Translations under genes and position numbers: made by a program
Shown here: one piece after another, positions 26,057 through 34,410 of the stretch
Numbering within the stretch: position 1 is the stretch's first letter
Layout: every line of letters begins with the position of its first letter
The notes under the pieces: model-generated
Told to the model about the DNA's origin: nothing
The model's database searches: none
Seen by the model: the letters and a program-made list of their open reading frames with translations, nothing else
NCBI RefSeq assembly: GCF_001558155.1
Contig: NZ_LOAS01000024.1
Location: 1 to 64,000 of the forward strand
From: Aliiruegeria sabulilitoris
GTDB lineage: Bacteria > Pseudomonadota > Alphaproteobacteria > Rhodobacterales > Rhodobacteraceae
Reading direction: 5' to 3'
DNA length: 64,000 bases

Positions 26057-26072
26057 CCTGACAAATGTCAGG
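26057..26072. promoter_or_regulatory. Perfect palindrome upstream of the multiheme cytochrome
   Basis: CCTGACAAATGTCAGG is a 7-2-7 perfect inverted repeat ending 66 nt before the cytochrome start. The inner part TGAC-AAAT-GTCA has FNR-family spacing, with the outer bases changed from T/A to C/G. It may be a binding site for a Crp/Fnr-family regulator. Confidence 0.45.
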
Positions 26073-26138
26073 GTGCCACAGATCACGCGCGCGTTATCAA
26101 AATTGAGAACGAAACTTTAGCCAGGGGAGGAAACGCGC

Positions 26139-28511
26139 GTGAGACGTATATTCCTGACACTGACCCTGCTTCTTGGGTCCGCCGGTCTTGCGGTGGCCCA
26201 GGATAATGCGGCAGCGGAAGCAGAGCCGATGACGGTCAGTGCCGAACTGGCAGCCGAAAAGGGCTGCCTTTCGTGCCATGAGGGCATCGAGAAATTCACC
26301 GAAGGCGTCATGATGGAGACCATCGAGGCGCTGGGCGGCGACTATGACGATGCCGCCGGCTGCACCGTCTGTCACGGCGGCAACGTGCTTGGCACCACGG
26401 TCGACGAGGCCCATGCTGGTGCACATGCCACGATGATCGAAGATGGCGGCCCGCAGATGTTCTACCCCGATCCCGGCTCCGTCTGGATTGCGGACAACAC
26501 CTGTGGCCAGTCCGGTTGTCACGAAGGTTATGCCGAGCGTCTGACCAAGTCGCTGATGAATACCGAGGCCGGCAAGCTGCAGGGCAACCTGTGGTCCTGG
26601 GGCGTGCTCGACACGCATCGCTCGGTTTACGGCAACTATGACCTGGTGGATGAAGACGGCTACGTTCCGACTGTCGGCACAGATGCCTACAAGGAATACA
26701 TGGTCGCCTTTGCCGAATCGCACCCCGACCAGATGCCTGACTCGATGGAGCAGGTGCCTGAAGTGGATGTCGACCAGATTTCCGAGCACCCGAATCTCGC
26801 CGGTATCACCTATTCGCGCCAGCAATGTCAGCGTTGCCACGTTGGCGTGAACGGCCGCGAAAAGCGCGGTGACTATCGCGGTGCCGGTTGCTCTTCCTGC
26901 CACGTTCCCTATTCGAACGAGGGCTTCTACGAGGGCGGCGACCCGACCATTGCCAAGGACCAGCCCGGCAAGCTGCTGACACACCAGCTTCAGGCGACCC
27001 GGAAGTCCAAGGTCAAGCATGGCGATATCGAGTATTCCGGTATTCCCAACGAGACCTGCTCGTCGTGCCACAACCGCGGCAAGCGGATTGGCGTGAGCTA
27101 CCAGGGCATCATGGAATTCCCCTACGGCTCGCCCTACTCGCCCACCGGTGGCAAGCAGCCCAAGCTTCACACCAAGAACTACCTGTTCATCAAGGACGAC
27201 CTGCACCATCAGGTCCAGTCGCGCGAAGGCAACCCCGAAGGCGGTATGCTTTGCCAGGACTGCCACACCACCGTGGATATGCACGGCGACGGCAACATGC
27301 CCGGCACGACCCTTGCCCAGGTGGAGATCGAGTGCGAGGACTGCCATGGCACCGTTGGCCAGTTCCCGTGGGAGCTGCCGCTCGGCTATGGCGAAGAGTT
27401 CCAGCAGGAAATCGCTTCTGACGCTCGCGGCCTTGCCGACGACCTGACGGACGAGCAGTACTTTGCCGAGGTCTATGACGCCGAGGATGGCTACCTGCTG
27501 ACCGCACGCGGCAACCCGTTCGGCAACGTGGTGAAGAAGGGCTCCAAGGTCATTCTGCACTCCGCATCCGGTGTCGACTTCGAGATTCCGGTGCTGAAGC
27601 AGATCGCGATGGACGGTACCTGGAAGTCGCCGAACGCCGAAGTGGCGATGATGTCGGTTGGCAAGCACATGGAGTCCATGGAGTGCTATGCCTGTCACGC
27701 CGACTGGGCGCCGCAATGCTACGGCTGCCACATCACCGTGGACTATTCGGAAGGCAAGACGGATGTCGACTGGATCACCAATGCCAATGCGCGTGAGCCC
27801 AATGGTCTGACGGCGGATGCGCCGCTCGGCACCAACGGTCTGACGAGCGCCGGCAAGGTCTCCGAGACACGCTCCTACCTGCGTTGGGAAGAGCCGACCC
27901 TCGGGATCAACGGTGAAGGCCGCGTTTCGCCGCTCATGCCGGGCTGCCAGGTCATCACCACGGTGATCGACAAGGATGGCAACACGGTTGCGCATAACGA
28001 GATCTGGATGACGCCGGATGCCGGTGGCACCAAGGGCCTCGACCATGCTGCCGTTCAGCCGCACACGGCTGGCCGTCTGGCACGGACCTGCGAGAGCTGC
28101 CACAACAACCCGAAAGCGCTGGGCTACGGCATCAGCGGTGGTCGCTTCCTGAGCGACTACACCAAGGGCTTCGTGGTGGATCTGGAAACCGCTGCCGGGG
28201 AAATCATCCCGGGTCAGCACCAGTTCCAGTCGCAACCGGTTCCCGAACTCGACCACGATCTAAGCCGGATCGTGACCGAGGATGGGCAGCAGCTCGTGAC
28301 CATCGGGTCGCACTGGCCGCTGACCGGCCCGCTGCCGCAGGAGATGCGCGAGAAGATGGAGCGCACCGGCCTGTGCATGGGTTGCCACCAGAACATGACG
28401 AACGAAGAGCTGTGGAATAAGGTCAACAGCCCCGAATTCGTCAATAACGAAGAGCACCAGGATGTGATGGATCAGGCGATCCACGCCCTGGCCGACAAGA
28501 AATCCGAGTAA
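26139..28511 (+). CDS. Exported multiheme cytochrome c with twelve heme motifs
   Basis: This 790-residue periplasmic protein has a signal peptide (about residues 1-20) and twelve candidate heme sites. Eleven are CxxCH (first at Cys43 and Cys75, last CMGCH near residue 750), and one, CGQSGCH at Cys122-His128, is CX4CH. Heme motifs cluster in residues 40-130, 230-400, 515-530 and 680-750. A heme-free stretch with beta-rich character lies at about 410-510. I do not recognise a characterised enzyme. Octaheme sulfite/tetrathionate reductases are relatives only by general type. The GTG start follows GGGGAGG. The neighbouring ccmFHI and FNR gene suggest anaerobic expression and demanding maturation. 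Confidence 0.85.
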   Translation: MRRIFLTLTLLLGSAGLAVAQDNAAAEAEPMTVSAELAAEKGCLSCHEGIEKFTEGVMMETIEALGGDYDDAAGCTVCHGGNVLGTTVDEAHAGAHATMIEDGGPQMFYPDPGSVWIADNTCGQSGCHEGYAERLTKSLMNTEAGKLQGNLWSWGVLDTHRSVYGNYDLVDEDGYVPTVGTDAYKEYMVAFAESHPDQMPDSMEQVPEVDVDQISEHPNLAGITYSRQQCQRCHVGVNGREKRGDYRGAGCSSCHVPYSNEGFYEGGDPTIAKDQPGKLLTHQLQATRKSKVKHGDIEYSGIPNETCSSCHNRGKRIGVSYQGIMEFPYGSPYSPTGGKQPKLHTKNYLFIKDDLHHQVQSREGNPEGGMLCQDCHTTVDMHGDGNMPGTTLAQVEIECEDCHGTVGQFPWELPLGYGEEFQQEIASDARGLADDLTDEQYFAEVYDAEDGYLLTARGNPFGNVVKKGSKVILHSASGVDFEIPVLKQIAMDGTWKSPNAEVAMMSVGKHMESMECYACHADWAPQCYGCHITVDYSEGKTDVDWITNANAREPNGLTADAPLGTNGLTSAGKVSETRSYLRWEEPTLGINGEGRVSPLMPGCQVITTVIDKDGNTVAHNEIWMTPDAGGTKGLDHAAVQPHTAGRLARTCESCHNNPKALGYGISGGRFLSDYTKGFVVDLETAAGEIIPGQHQFQSQPVPELDHDLSRIVTEDGQQLVTIGSHWPLTGPLPQEMREKMERTGLCMGCHQNMTNEELWNKVNSPEFVNNEEHQDVMDQAIHALADKKSE

Positions 28512-28520
28512 TATCGGAAC

Positions 28521-28549
28521 GCCCGGCCGCTCCTCGCGGGTGGCCGGGC
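28521..28549 (+). other. Intergenic hairpin after the multiheme cytochrome gene
   Basis: GCCCGGCC at 28521-28528 pairs with GGCCGGGC at 28542-28549. No T-run follows, and the next gene begins at 28579 in the same direction. It is more likely an mRNA-stability or expression-balancing element than a full terminator. Confidence 0.5.
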
Positions 28550-28578
28550 CTGTCTCTTGAACTCGGGGGAACACCGAC

Positions 28579-28944
28579 ATGCGCAAGACCTTGATCTTCA
28601 CACTTGCCGCCATGGGGCTGGCCACGGTTGCCGCGGCGGATTCCCACATGGCTTCCGGCTATAGCGCCAAAGACCTGCTTCAGCCCTGTTTCGACGCGGA
28701 TAACGACGCCCGTGACGGCATCTTTGCCGAGATCGAATGCGAGCAATACATGCTTGGGTTCGTCGGGGCGCTGAAGGCAGCCGGCGCGATGGAAGGCATC
28801 TGCCTGCCGGAACAGAACGTCGCCGACGAGGTGCGTTGGGCCTATATGCGCTGGATCCACGAATCCTACACCGCGCGCACGAAGCTCGCGGCCGAGGACG
28901 CCGTGTTCGGCTCGCTGAAAGACAATTTCGCCTGCTCGAACTGA
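28579..28944 (+). CDS. Secreted Rap1a/Tai-like small protein
   Basis: This 121-residue exported protein has a signal peptide ending near ATVAAA. Four cysteines follow in the Rap1a/Tai arrangement: LLQPCFD, ECEQYMLGFVGAL, GICLPE and a C-terminal FACSN. Rap1a-type proteins were first known as type VI immunity proteins, but many are general periplasmic proteins. Here it is 67 nt after the multiheme cytochrome gene and is followed by a terminator, so a partner role for the cytochrome is more likely. No catalytic residues are evident. Confidence 0.65.
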   Translation: MRKTLIFTLAAMGLATVAAADSHMASGYSAKDLLQPCFDADNDARDGIFAEIECEQYMLGFVGALKAAGAMEGICLPEQNVADEVRWAYMRWIHESYTARTKLAAEDAVFGSLKDNFACSN

Positions 28945-28971
28945 GCCAGCGGAAGCAACAGGAAAAGGAAG

Positions 28972-28994
28972 GGCCCGGCACTGCCGGGCCTTTT
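28972..28994 (+). terminator. Terminator of the multiheme cytochrome operon
   Basis: GGCCCGGC (28972-28979) pairs with GCCGGGCC (28983-28990) around ACT, followed by TTTT. It lies 27 nt after the stop of the Rap1a-like gene. Confidence 0.75.
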
Positions 28995-29078
28995 CAGTTT
29001 CGACGTCTGGCCCGGGTTCGGGTGTCGGCCTGGGAAATTCCGATGCGCAGGAAGAGCGGCTTTGTCCTGCGCTCTAGG

Positions 29079-30485
29079 TCAGGGCAGGACCTTGCCCGGG
29101 TTCATGATCCCCTGCGGGTCCAGCGCGGTCTTGATCTGCCGCATCACCGCCAGCGCCACCGGGTTCTTGCGCCGCCGCATCGAGGCCAGCTTGGACTTGC
29201 CAATCCCGTGTTCGGCCGAGAAGGACCCGCCAAGCGCGATGGCCAGCTCCTCGACCTCCTCAAGGATCCGGTCGAGCAGCGTGTCGTCGTCCCGCGACGG
29301 CTGCGCGGTGTAGTGGATATTGCCATCGCCAAAGTGGCAGACGCACATCGAGGTCATGGCCTCGTCCAGCGATTTCATGCGCGGTTCAATCTTTTCGAGG
29401 AACTCGGAGACCCTGTCCAGCGGCACGCAGACATCGGTATTGACGAAGGGCGGGTTTTCCAGGGCCACTTCGGCATTGCCCTCGCGGATTGCCCACATCG
29501 CCGCCCGCTGGGTCTCGTTCTGTGCGACCACCGCGTCCAGGACGCTTTCCTCCTCGAGCATGCCGCCGAGCACTTCTTCCAGATAGGCCACCACTGGCAG
29601 CGTGCCGTCATCGCCCGGGATGGCGTCGCGTGCAGCGGTGGCGCCGATCTCGACAAGGATATTCACGTCATAGGTCTCATCGAAGGGCGAACGCATGCCG
29701 TCGAAATGCGCGGTGATCGCGTCAATGGTGGGACCGGGCATGTATTCGAAGGCTTCCACCGCGCCGCCCGTGGCCGATTGCAGGCGGTTCAGCATGACAA
29801 GCGCATCGTCGAGCGTGGCCACCGCGACCATGGCCGTGGCATAGGCAGCGGGCTTGGGAAACAGCTTCAGCGTGGCGGCGGTGATGATGCCGAGCGTTCC
29901 CTCGGCGCCGATGAACAGGTCCTTCAGGTCGTAGCCGGAATTGTCCTTGTGCAGAGCGGTCATCAGGTCCAGCACCTCGCCCGAGGGCAGCACGACCTCC
30001 AGCCCGAGGCAGAGTGCCCGGGTGGAGCCGTAACGCACCACGTTGGAGCCGCCGGCATTGGTCGACAGGCACCCGCCCAGCATCGCCGAGCCGCGCGCGC
30101 CAAAGATCAGCGGGAAGATGAGCCCATGCGGGTCGACGGCTTCATGCATCTTGTCGAGCACGACGCCGGCCTCGACCACCGCCACGCGCGCCTCCTTGCG
30201 GATCTCGCGCACGGCGTTCATCCGCTCCAGCGAGACCATGAGCGCGCCCTCGCCATAGGTGCCGCCGCACAGGCCGGTATTGCCGCAGACCGGCACGATG
30301 GGAACGCCCTCGGCCGCCGCGGCCTTGACCACGGCGGAGACGTCTTCTGTCGAGGCGGGCCGGACGACGGCAATGGGCGTGCTGGGGTAGACGGCCGTCC
30401 AGTCCGTGCTGTAGCGGGCGCAATCCTCGCCGGTGAGCACATGGGCTGGGCCGACAATCTGGGCAAGTCTTTCGATCAGGGTCAT
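29079..30485 (-). CDS. FAD-linked oxidase of the GlcD/D-lactate dehydrogenase group
   Basis: This 468-residue flavoenzyme oxidises a 2-hydroxy acid such as D-lactate, glycolate or D-2-hydroxyglutarate. It has an N-terminal FAD_binding_4 domain with VPVCGNTGLCGGTYGEGA and the GGCLSTNAGGSNVVRYG segment (about residues 60-155). The C-terminal FAD-oxidase domain has CHFGDGNIHYTAQPSR and ends AEHGIGKSK..LDPQGIMNPGKVLP. ATG 30485 was chosen because it is 1 nt after the tesA stop and starts the family pattern. The frame stays open further upstream, antisense-free but without homology. The exact substrate cannot be assigned by eye. Confidence 0.9.
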   Translation of the reverse strand: MTLIERLAQIVGPAHVLTGEDCARYSTDWTAVYPSTPIAVVRPASTEDVSAVVKAAAAEGVPIVPVCGNTGLCGGTYGEGALMVSLERMNAVREIRKEARVAVVEAGVVLDKMHEAVDPHGLIFPLIFGARGSAMLGGCLSTNAGGSNVVRYGSTRALCLGLEVVLPSGEVLDLMTALHKDNSGYDLKDLFIGAEGTLGIITAATLKLFPKPAAYATAMVAVATLDDALVMLNRLQSATGGAVEAFEYMPGPTIDAITAHFDGMRSPFDETYDVNILVEIGATAARDAIPGDDGTLPVVAYLEEVLGGMLEEESVLDAVVAQNETQRAAMWAIREGNAEVALENPPFVNTDVCVPLDRVSEFLEKIEPRMKSLDEAMTSMCVCHFGDGNIHYTAQPSRDDDTLLDRILEEVEELAIALGGSFSAEHGIGKSKLASMRRRKNPVALAVMRQIKTALDPQGIMNPGKVLP

Positions 30486-30486
30486 T

Positions 30487-31176
30487 CTAGTCTCGGTCAA
30501 TGCGATCCAGCAGCAACGCGACCTTTGGGCCGAGCGCGGCGACGATCTTGCTGACACCCGCAGCATTTGGGTGCAATCCGTCCGGTTGCAGATAAGTCGC
30601 TGCGGCGGACGGATCGCCCTCAACGGCCAGCCCGGCAAAGAAATTGTCGGCGTGAAGCGTGCCGAATTCCTCGGCGAGTTCGGGATACATGTTGTCGAAG
30701 GCGGCCTTGTAGTCGGGCCCGTAATTGCCGGGCGCCTGGATGCCCACAAGAAGGACCTCGACCCCGGCCTCGCGGGCCGCGACGAGGATGCCGCGCAGGT
30801 TCTCGCGCGAATTGGCCGGGTCGATGCCGCGCAGCATGTCATTGCCACCAAGCGCCACGATCATGCCGCGTATTTCAGGCGTAAGCGTCCAGCCAACGCG
30901 GGACAGCCCGCCGGCGGTCGTGTCGCCGGAGACGCCGGCATTGGTGATCGAAACGTCATGCCCGTTGTCGCGCAACCAGGCTTCGAGCTGTGGCACGAAG
31001 CCTTCCTCGGGCGGCAGGCCGTAGCCCTGTGTCAGGCTGTCGCCAAGGGCCGCGAGGTTCACCGGTTCTGCCAAGGCCGGCAGCGCCAGCAGGAGAGCCG
31101 CAGCAAGCACTGCCTTGCGGACTCCGCCAACTGCCCCATATGCAAGGCTGAGAAGCAATTTGGAGGCCCGGCCCAT
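30487..31176 (-). CDS. tesA: Arylesterase/thioesterase I, SGNH hydrolase (TesA-like)
   Basis: TesA-type enzymes hydrolyse esters and acyl-CoA thioesters in the periplasm. The protein has the SGNH blocks: GDSLTQGYGL (Ser), NAGVSGDTTAGG (Gly), GGNDMLRG (Asn) and DGLHPNAAG (His). A hydrophobic N-terminus ending ALPALA is a likely signal peptide. The start is uncertain: ATG 31176 gives 229 residues but overlaps the divergent ybbA start codon. The tesA-ybbA-ybbP neighbourhood is widespread in proteobacteria and supports the assignment. The FAD oxidase gene follows 1 nt later. Confidence 0.88.
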   Translation of the reverse strand: MGRASKLLLSLAYGAVGGVRKAVLAAALLLALPALAEPVNLAALGDSLTQGYGLPPEEGFVPQLEAWLRDNGHDVSITNAGVSGDTTAGGLSRVGWTLTPEIRGMIVALGGNDMLRGIDPANSRENLRGILVAAREAGVEVLLVGIQAPGNYGPDYKAAFDNMYPELAEEFGTLHADNFFAGLAVEGDPSAAATYLQPDGLHPNAAGVSKIVAALGPKVALLLDRIDRD

Positions 31177-31870
31177 GACAGACACGATCTTGTCCCTGCG
31201 TGACGTGACCTTGGCATTGGATGGCAATGCCGGCCGGGTCGAAATCCTGCACGGGATAACGCTCGATCTGCGCGAGGGCGAAACTCTTGGGCTTGTGGGG
31301 CCGAGCGGGTCCGGCAAGTCGTCGCTCCTGATGGTGATGGGCGGGCTGGAGCGCGCCTCATCGGGGACAGTCACCGCAGCGGGGCATGATCTCTCCGCGA
31401 TGGGAGAAGATTCGCTCGCCCGGTTTCGACGTAATCATATGGGCGTGGTCTTCCAGAGTTTCCACCTAATTCCAACGATGACGGCGCTTGAAAACGTCGC
31501 AACCCCGTTGGAACTGGCGGGTCGGCGCGATGCGTTTGACCGCGCGGCGGCAGAGTTGGAAGCCGTTGGCCTTGGCGCGCGGCTGGACCACTACCCCGCC
31601 CAGCTTTCGGGCGGCGAGCAGCAGCGCGTGGCGCTGGCGCGGGCGGCGGCGCCGCGGCCGCGGATCCTGCTGGCCGACGAGCCGACGGGCAATCTCGACG
31701 GGGCCACGGGGGAAGCGATCATGGAACTTCTCTTCGGGCTGCGCGACCGGCACGGGGCAACGCTGGTGTTGGTGACCCACGCGCCTGAACTGGCCGAGCG
31801 CTGCGACCGGATCGTGCGGCTCGTCGATGGCCGGGTCGATGACGACGCCTCGGCGGGAGCAGCAGCGTGA
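31175..31870 (+). CDS. ybbA: ABC transporter ATP-binding protein YbbA
   Basis: This is a LolD/MacB-type ATPase paired with the FtsX-like permease that follows. The 231-residue protein has Walker [28 protein letters not shown], the signature [14 protein letters not shown] and Walker [17 protein letters not shown] 31175 follows GGAGG by 8 nt. Its stop overlaps ybbP by 4 nt. The YbbAP system's substrate is not settled; a role in membrane lipid or hydrophobic cargo extraction has been proposed because of the TesA link. Confidence 0.9.
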   Translation: MTDTILSLRDVTLALDGNAGRVEILHGITLDLREGETLGLVGPSGSGKSSLLMVMGGLERASSGTVTAAGHDLSAMGEDSLARFRRNHMGVVFQSFHLIPTMTALENVATPLELAGRRDAFDRAAAELEAVGLGARLDHYPAQLSGGEQQRVALARAAAPRPRILLADEPTGNLDGATGEAIMELLFGLRDRHGATLVLVTHAPELAERCDRIVRLVDGRVDDDASAGAAA

Positions 31871-34389
31871 GTTTCGCCAACGCTCTGCGCATCGCGCGTC
31901 GGGAGTTGCGCGGGGGGCTTCGCGGCTTCTGGGTGTTTCTTGCGTGTCTTGCGCTTGGCGTGGCCGCGATCGCCGCTGTCGGCTCGGTGCGGGCCGGGAT
32001 CGAGGCGGGGCTGGCACGCGAAGGCTCGGTACTGCTCGGCGGCGATGCCGAGATGACATTCACCTATCGCTACGCGCTGCCCGAGGAGCGCGCCTGGATG
32101 GAGGAAAATGCCGAGCGGGTCTCCGAGATCGTTGATTTCCGCTCCATGGCCGTGGTCGGCGAGGAACGCGGGCTGACGCAGGTCAAGGGGATCGACGGGG
32201 CCTACCCGCTTTATGGCGATGTGGTGCTGGAACCGGAGATGACGCTGGAAGCCGCGATGGACGGCCAAGACGGCGTGCCCGGCGCGGTCATGGAGCGCGT
32301 TCTGGCGGACCGGCTGGGCCTCTTGCCCGGTGCGCAGTTCCGGCTGGGAACGCAGGATTTCGTCCTGTCGGCGGTGCTGGCGCAGGAGCCGGACAATGCC
32401 GGGGACGGCTTCGGCCTCGGGCCGCGTACGCTGCTGCGCACGGAGGCACTGGCCAATTCTTCCCTGCTGGAGCCGGGGACGCTCTTTGAGACGCGCTACC
32501 GGCTGCAATTTCCGGAAGGCGCCGATTTGCACGTGCTGAAGGGCGCGGCGGAAGGGCAGTTCCGGGACGAGGGCCTGCGCTGGCGTGACAGCCGCAACGG
32601 TGCGCCGGGCGTGGCGCGCTTTGTCGAACGTCTGGGCGCGTTCCTTGTGCTTGTCGGGTTGGCGGGGCTGGCCGTGGGCGGGGTTGGTGTCTCGGCGGCG
32701 GTGCGGGCCTACTTGGAGGGCAAGCGCGAGGTGATCGCCACGCTCAAGACACTCGGGGCCGAGAGCCGGACGATCCTGGCCGCCTACCTGTTCCAGATCG
32801 GCGCGCTTGCCGTGCTTGGCATTGCCATCGGCTTGCTGCTGGGCGGGCTTCTGCCGCTGCTCTTTGCCCCGGTGATCGAGGCCCGCCTGCCGGTGCCGGC
32901 GGAGTTCGGGCTCTATCCCGGCCCACTGGCCGAGGCGGCGCTTTACGGCGTTCTGACGGCGTTGCTTTTCACGCTCTGGCCGCTGGCGCGGACCGAAGAA
33001 ATCCGGGCGGCGACGCTCTTTCGCGATGTCGTCTCGTCCCGGTTCGACCTGCCGCGCCTGCGCTACGTGCTGGTGACGCTGCTTCTGCTGGCCGCGCTGA
33101 TCGGGACCTCGGCGGCGCTCTCCGGCGTGCCGCAACTGGCGCTTTATGCTGCCGCCGGGGTGGCGGGCTCGCTGTTGCTGCTTGTTGTGGCCGCGCTCGG
33201 GATCCGGGCGCTCTCGCGGCGCGCGGCCCGGCTGCCGCTGCTGCGCGGCTGGACGCCGCTGCGGCTCGCGCTTGGTGCGGTCGGCGGGCCGGGCACGGAG
33301 GCCACATCGGTCGTGCTCTCGCTCGGGCTGGGCCTGACGGTTCTGGCAAGCGTCGGGCAGATCGACGCCAACCTGCGCAGCGCCATCGCGCGCGACCTGC
33401 CCGAGGTCGCGCCCTCCTATTTTGTCGTCGATATCCAGCCGGGACAGCTCGAAGGTTTTCTGGAGCGGGTCGAGAGCGATCCAGCCGTGAGCCGGGTCGA
33501 TACCGCGCCGATGCTGCGCGGCATCGTCACCCGCATCAACGGCCTGCCGGCGCGTGAGGCGGTCGGCGAGCATTGGGTCGTTCGCGGGGATCGGGGTGTG
33601 ACCTATGCCGCGCAACCGGATGCACGCACAACGGTCATCGCCGGCGAATGGTGGCCGGAGGATTATTCCGGTCCGCCGCAGGTGAGTTTTGCCGCCGAGG
33701 AGGCCGAGGAGATGGGGCTGAAGCTCGGCGACGAGATGACGATCAACATCCTTGGCCGGGACATCGCGGCGACGATCACCAGCTTCCGGGAGGTCGATTT
33801 CTCGACCGCCGGCATCGGTTTCGTCCTGACGATAAACCCCGCGGCGGTTGCCGGTGCCCCGCATAGCCATATCGCCACGATCTATGCCGCGCCGGAGGCC
33901 GAGGCGGCGATCCTGCGCGACCTCGCCAAGACCTATCCGAACATCACCGCGATCCGCGTGCGCGACGCCATCGACCGCGTCAGCGAAGTGCTGGCCGGTA
34001 TCGCCGCTGCCATCACCTATGGTGCGGCGGCAACGCTGGTGACGGGCGTCGTGGTGCTGATCGGGGCGGCGGCGGCGGGCGAGCGGGCGCGGGTGTTCGA
34101 GGCGGCAGTGCTCAAGACGGTGGGCGCGACGCGCTGGCAGGTGCTGAGCTATTTCGCCATCCGCTCGGCACTTCTGGGCGCAGCGGCGGGCAGCGTGGCG
34201 ATCCTCTGCGGCGGGTTGTCGGGCTGGGCGGTGACGACCTTCGTCATGGAGACCGATTTCGCCTTCGAGCCGCTCTCGGCGCTGGCCATCGTTGCGGGCG
34301 GCGTGCTGGCAACCTTGCTGGCCGGGCTTGGCTTTGCCTGGCGTCCACTGGCGACGCGCCCGGCGCGGGTTCTGCGCGCGCGGGAATAG
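31867..34389 (+). CDS. ybbP: FtsX-like ABC permease YbbP
   Basis: This is a large inner-membrane permease of 840 residues. An N-terminal helix (RELRGGLRGFWVFLACLALG), a periplasmic domain and a first FtsX block (about residues 255-370) are followed by a second helix cluster, another periplasmic domain and a second FtsX block (about 715-835). This double layout is typical of YbbP. It starts at GTG 31867, overlapping ybbA. It works with YbbA and probably the divergently encoded TesA. Confidence 0.92.
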   Translation: MSFANALRIARRELRGGLRGFWVFLACLALGVAAIAAVGSVRAGIEAGLAREGSVLLGGDAEMTFTYRYALPEERAWMEENAERVSEIVDFRSMAVVGEERGLTQVKGIDGAYPLYGDVVLEPEMTLEAAMDGQDGVPGAVMERVLADRLGLLPGAQFRLGTQDFVLSAVLAQEPDNAGDGFGLGPRTLLRTEALANSSLLEPGTLFETRYRLQFPEGADLHVLKGAAEGQFRDEGLRWRDSRNGAPGVARFVERLGAFLVLVGLAGLAVGGVGVSAAVRAYLEGKREVIATLKTLGAESRTILAAYLFQIGALAVLGIAIGLLLGGLLPLLFAPVIEARLPVPAEFGLYPGPLAEAALYGVLTALLFTLWPLARTEEIRAATLFRDVVSSRFDLPRLRYVLVTLLLLAALIGTSAALSGVPQLALYAAAGVAGSLLLLVVAALGIRALSRRAARLPLLRGWTPLRLALGAVGGPGTEATSVVLSLGLGLTVLASVGQIDANLRSAIARDLPEVAPSYFVVDIQPGQLEGFLERVESDPAVSRVDTAPMLRGIVTRINGLPAREAVGEHWVVRGDRGVTYAAQPDARTTVIAGEWWPEDYSGPPQVSFAAEEAEEMGLKLGDEMTINILGRDIAATITSFREVDFSTAGIGFVLTINPAAVAGAPHSHIATIYAAPEAEAAILRDLAKTYPNITAIRVRDAIDRVSEVLAGIAAAITYGAAATLVTGVVVLIGAAAAGERARVFEAAVLKTVGATRWQVLSYFAIRSALLGAAAGSVAILCGGLSGWAVTTFVMETDFAFEPLSALAIVAGGVLATLLAGLGFAWRPLATRPARVLRARE

Positions 34390-34410
34390 CGACGGCCTGC
34401 CCTGGGGTTC

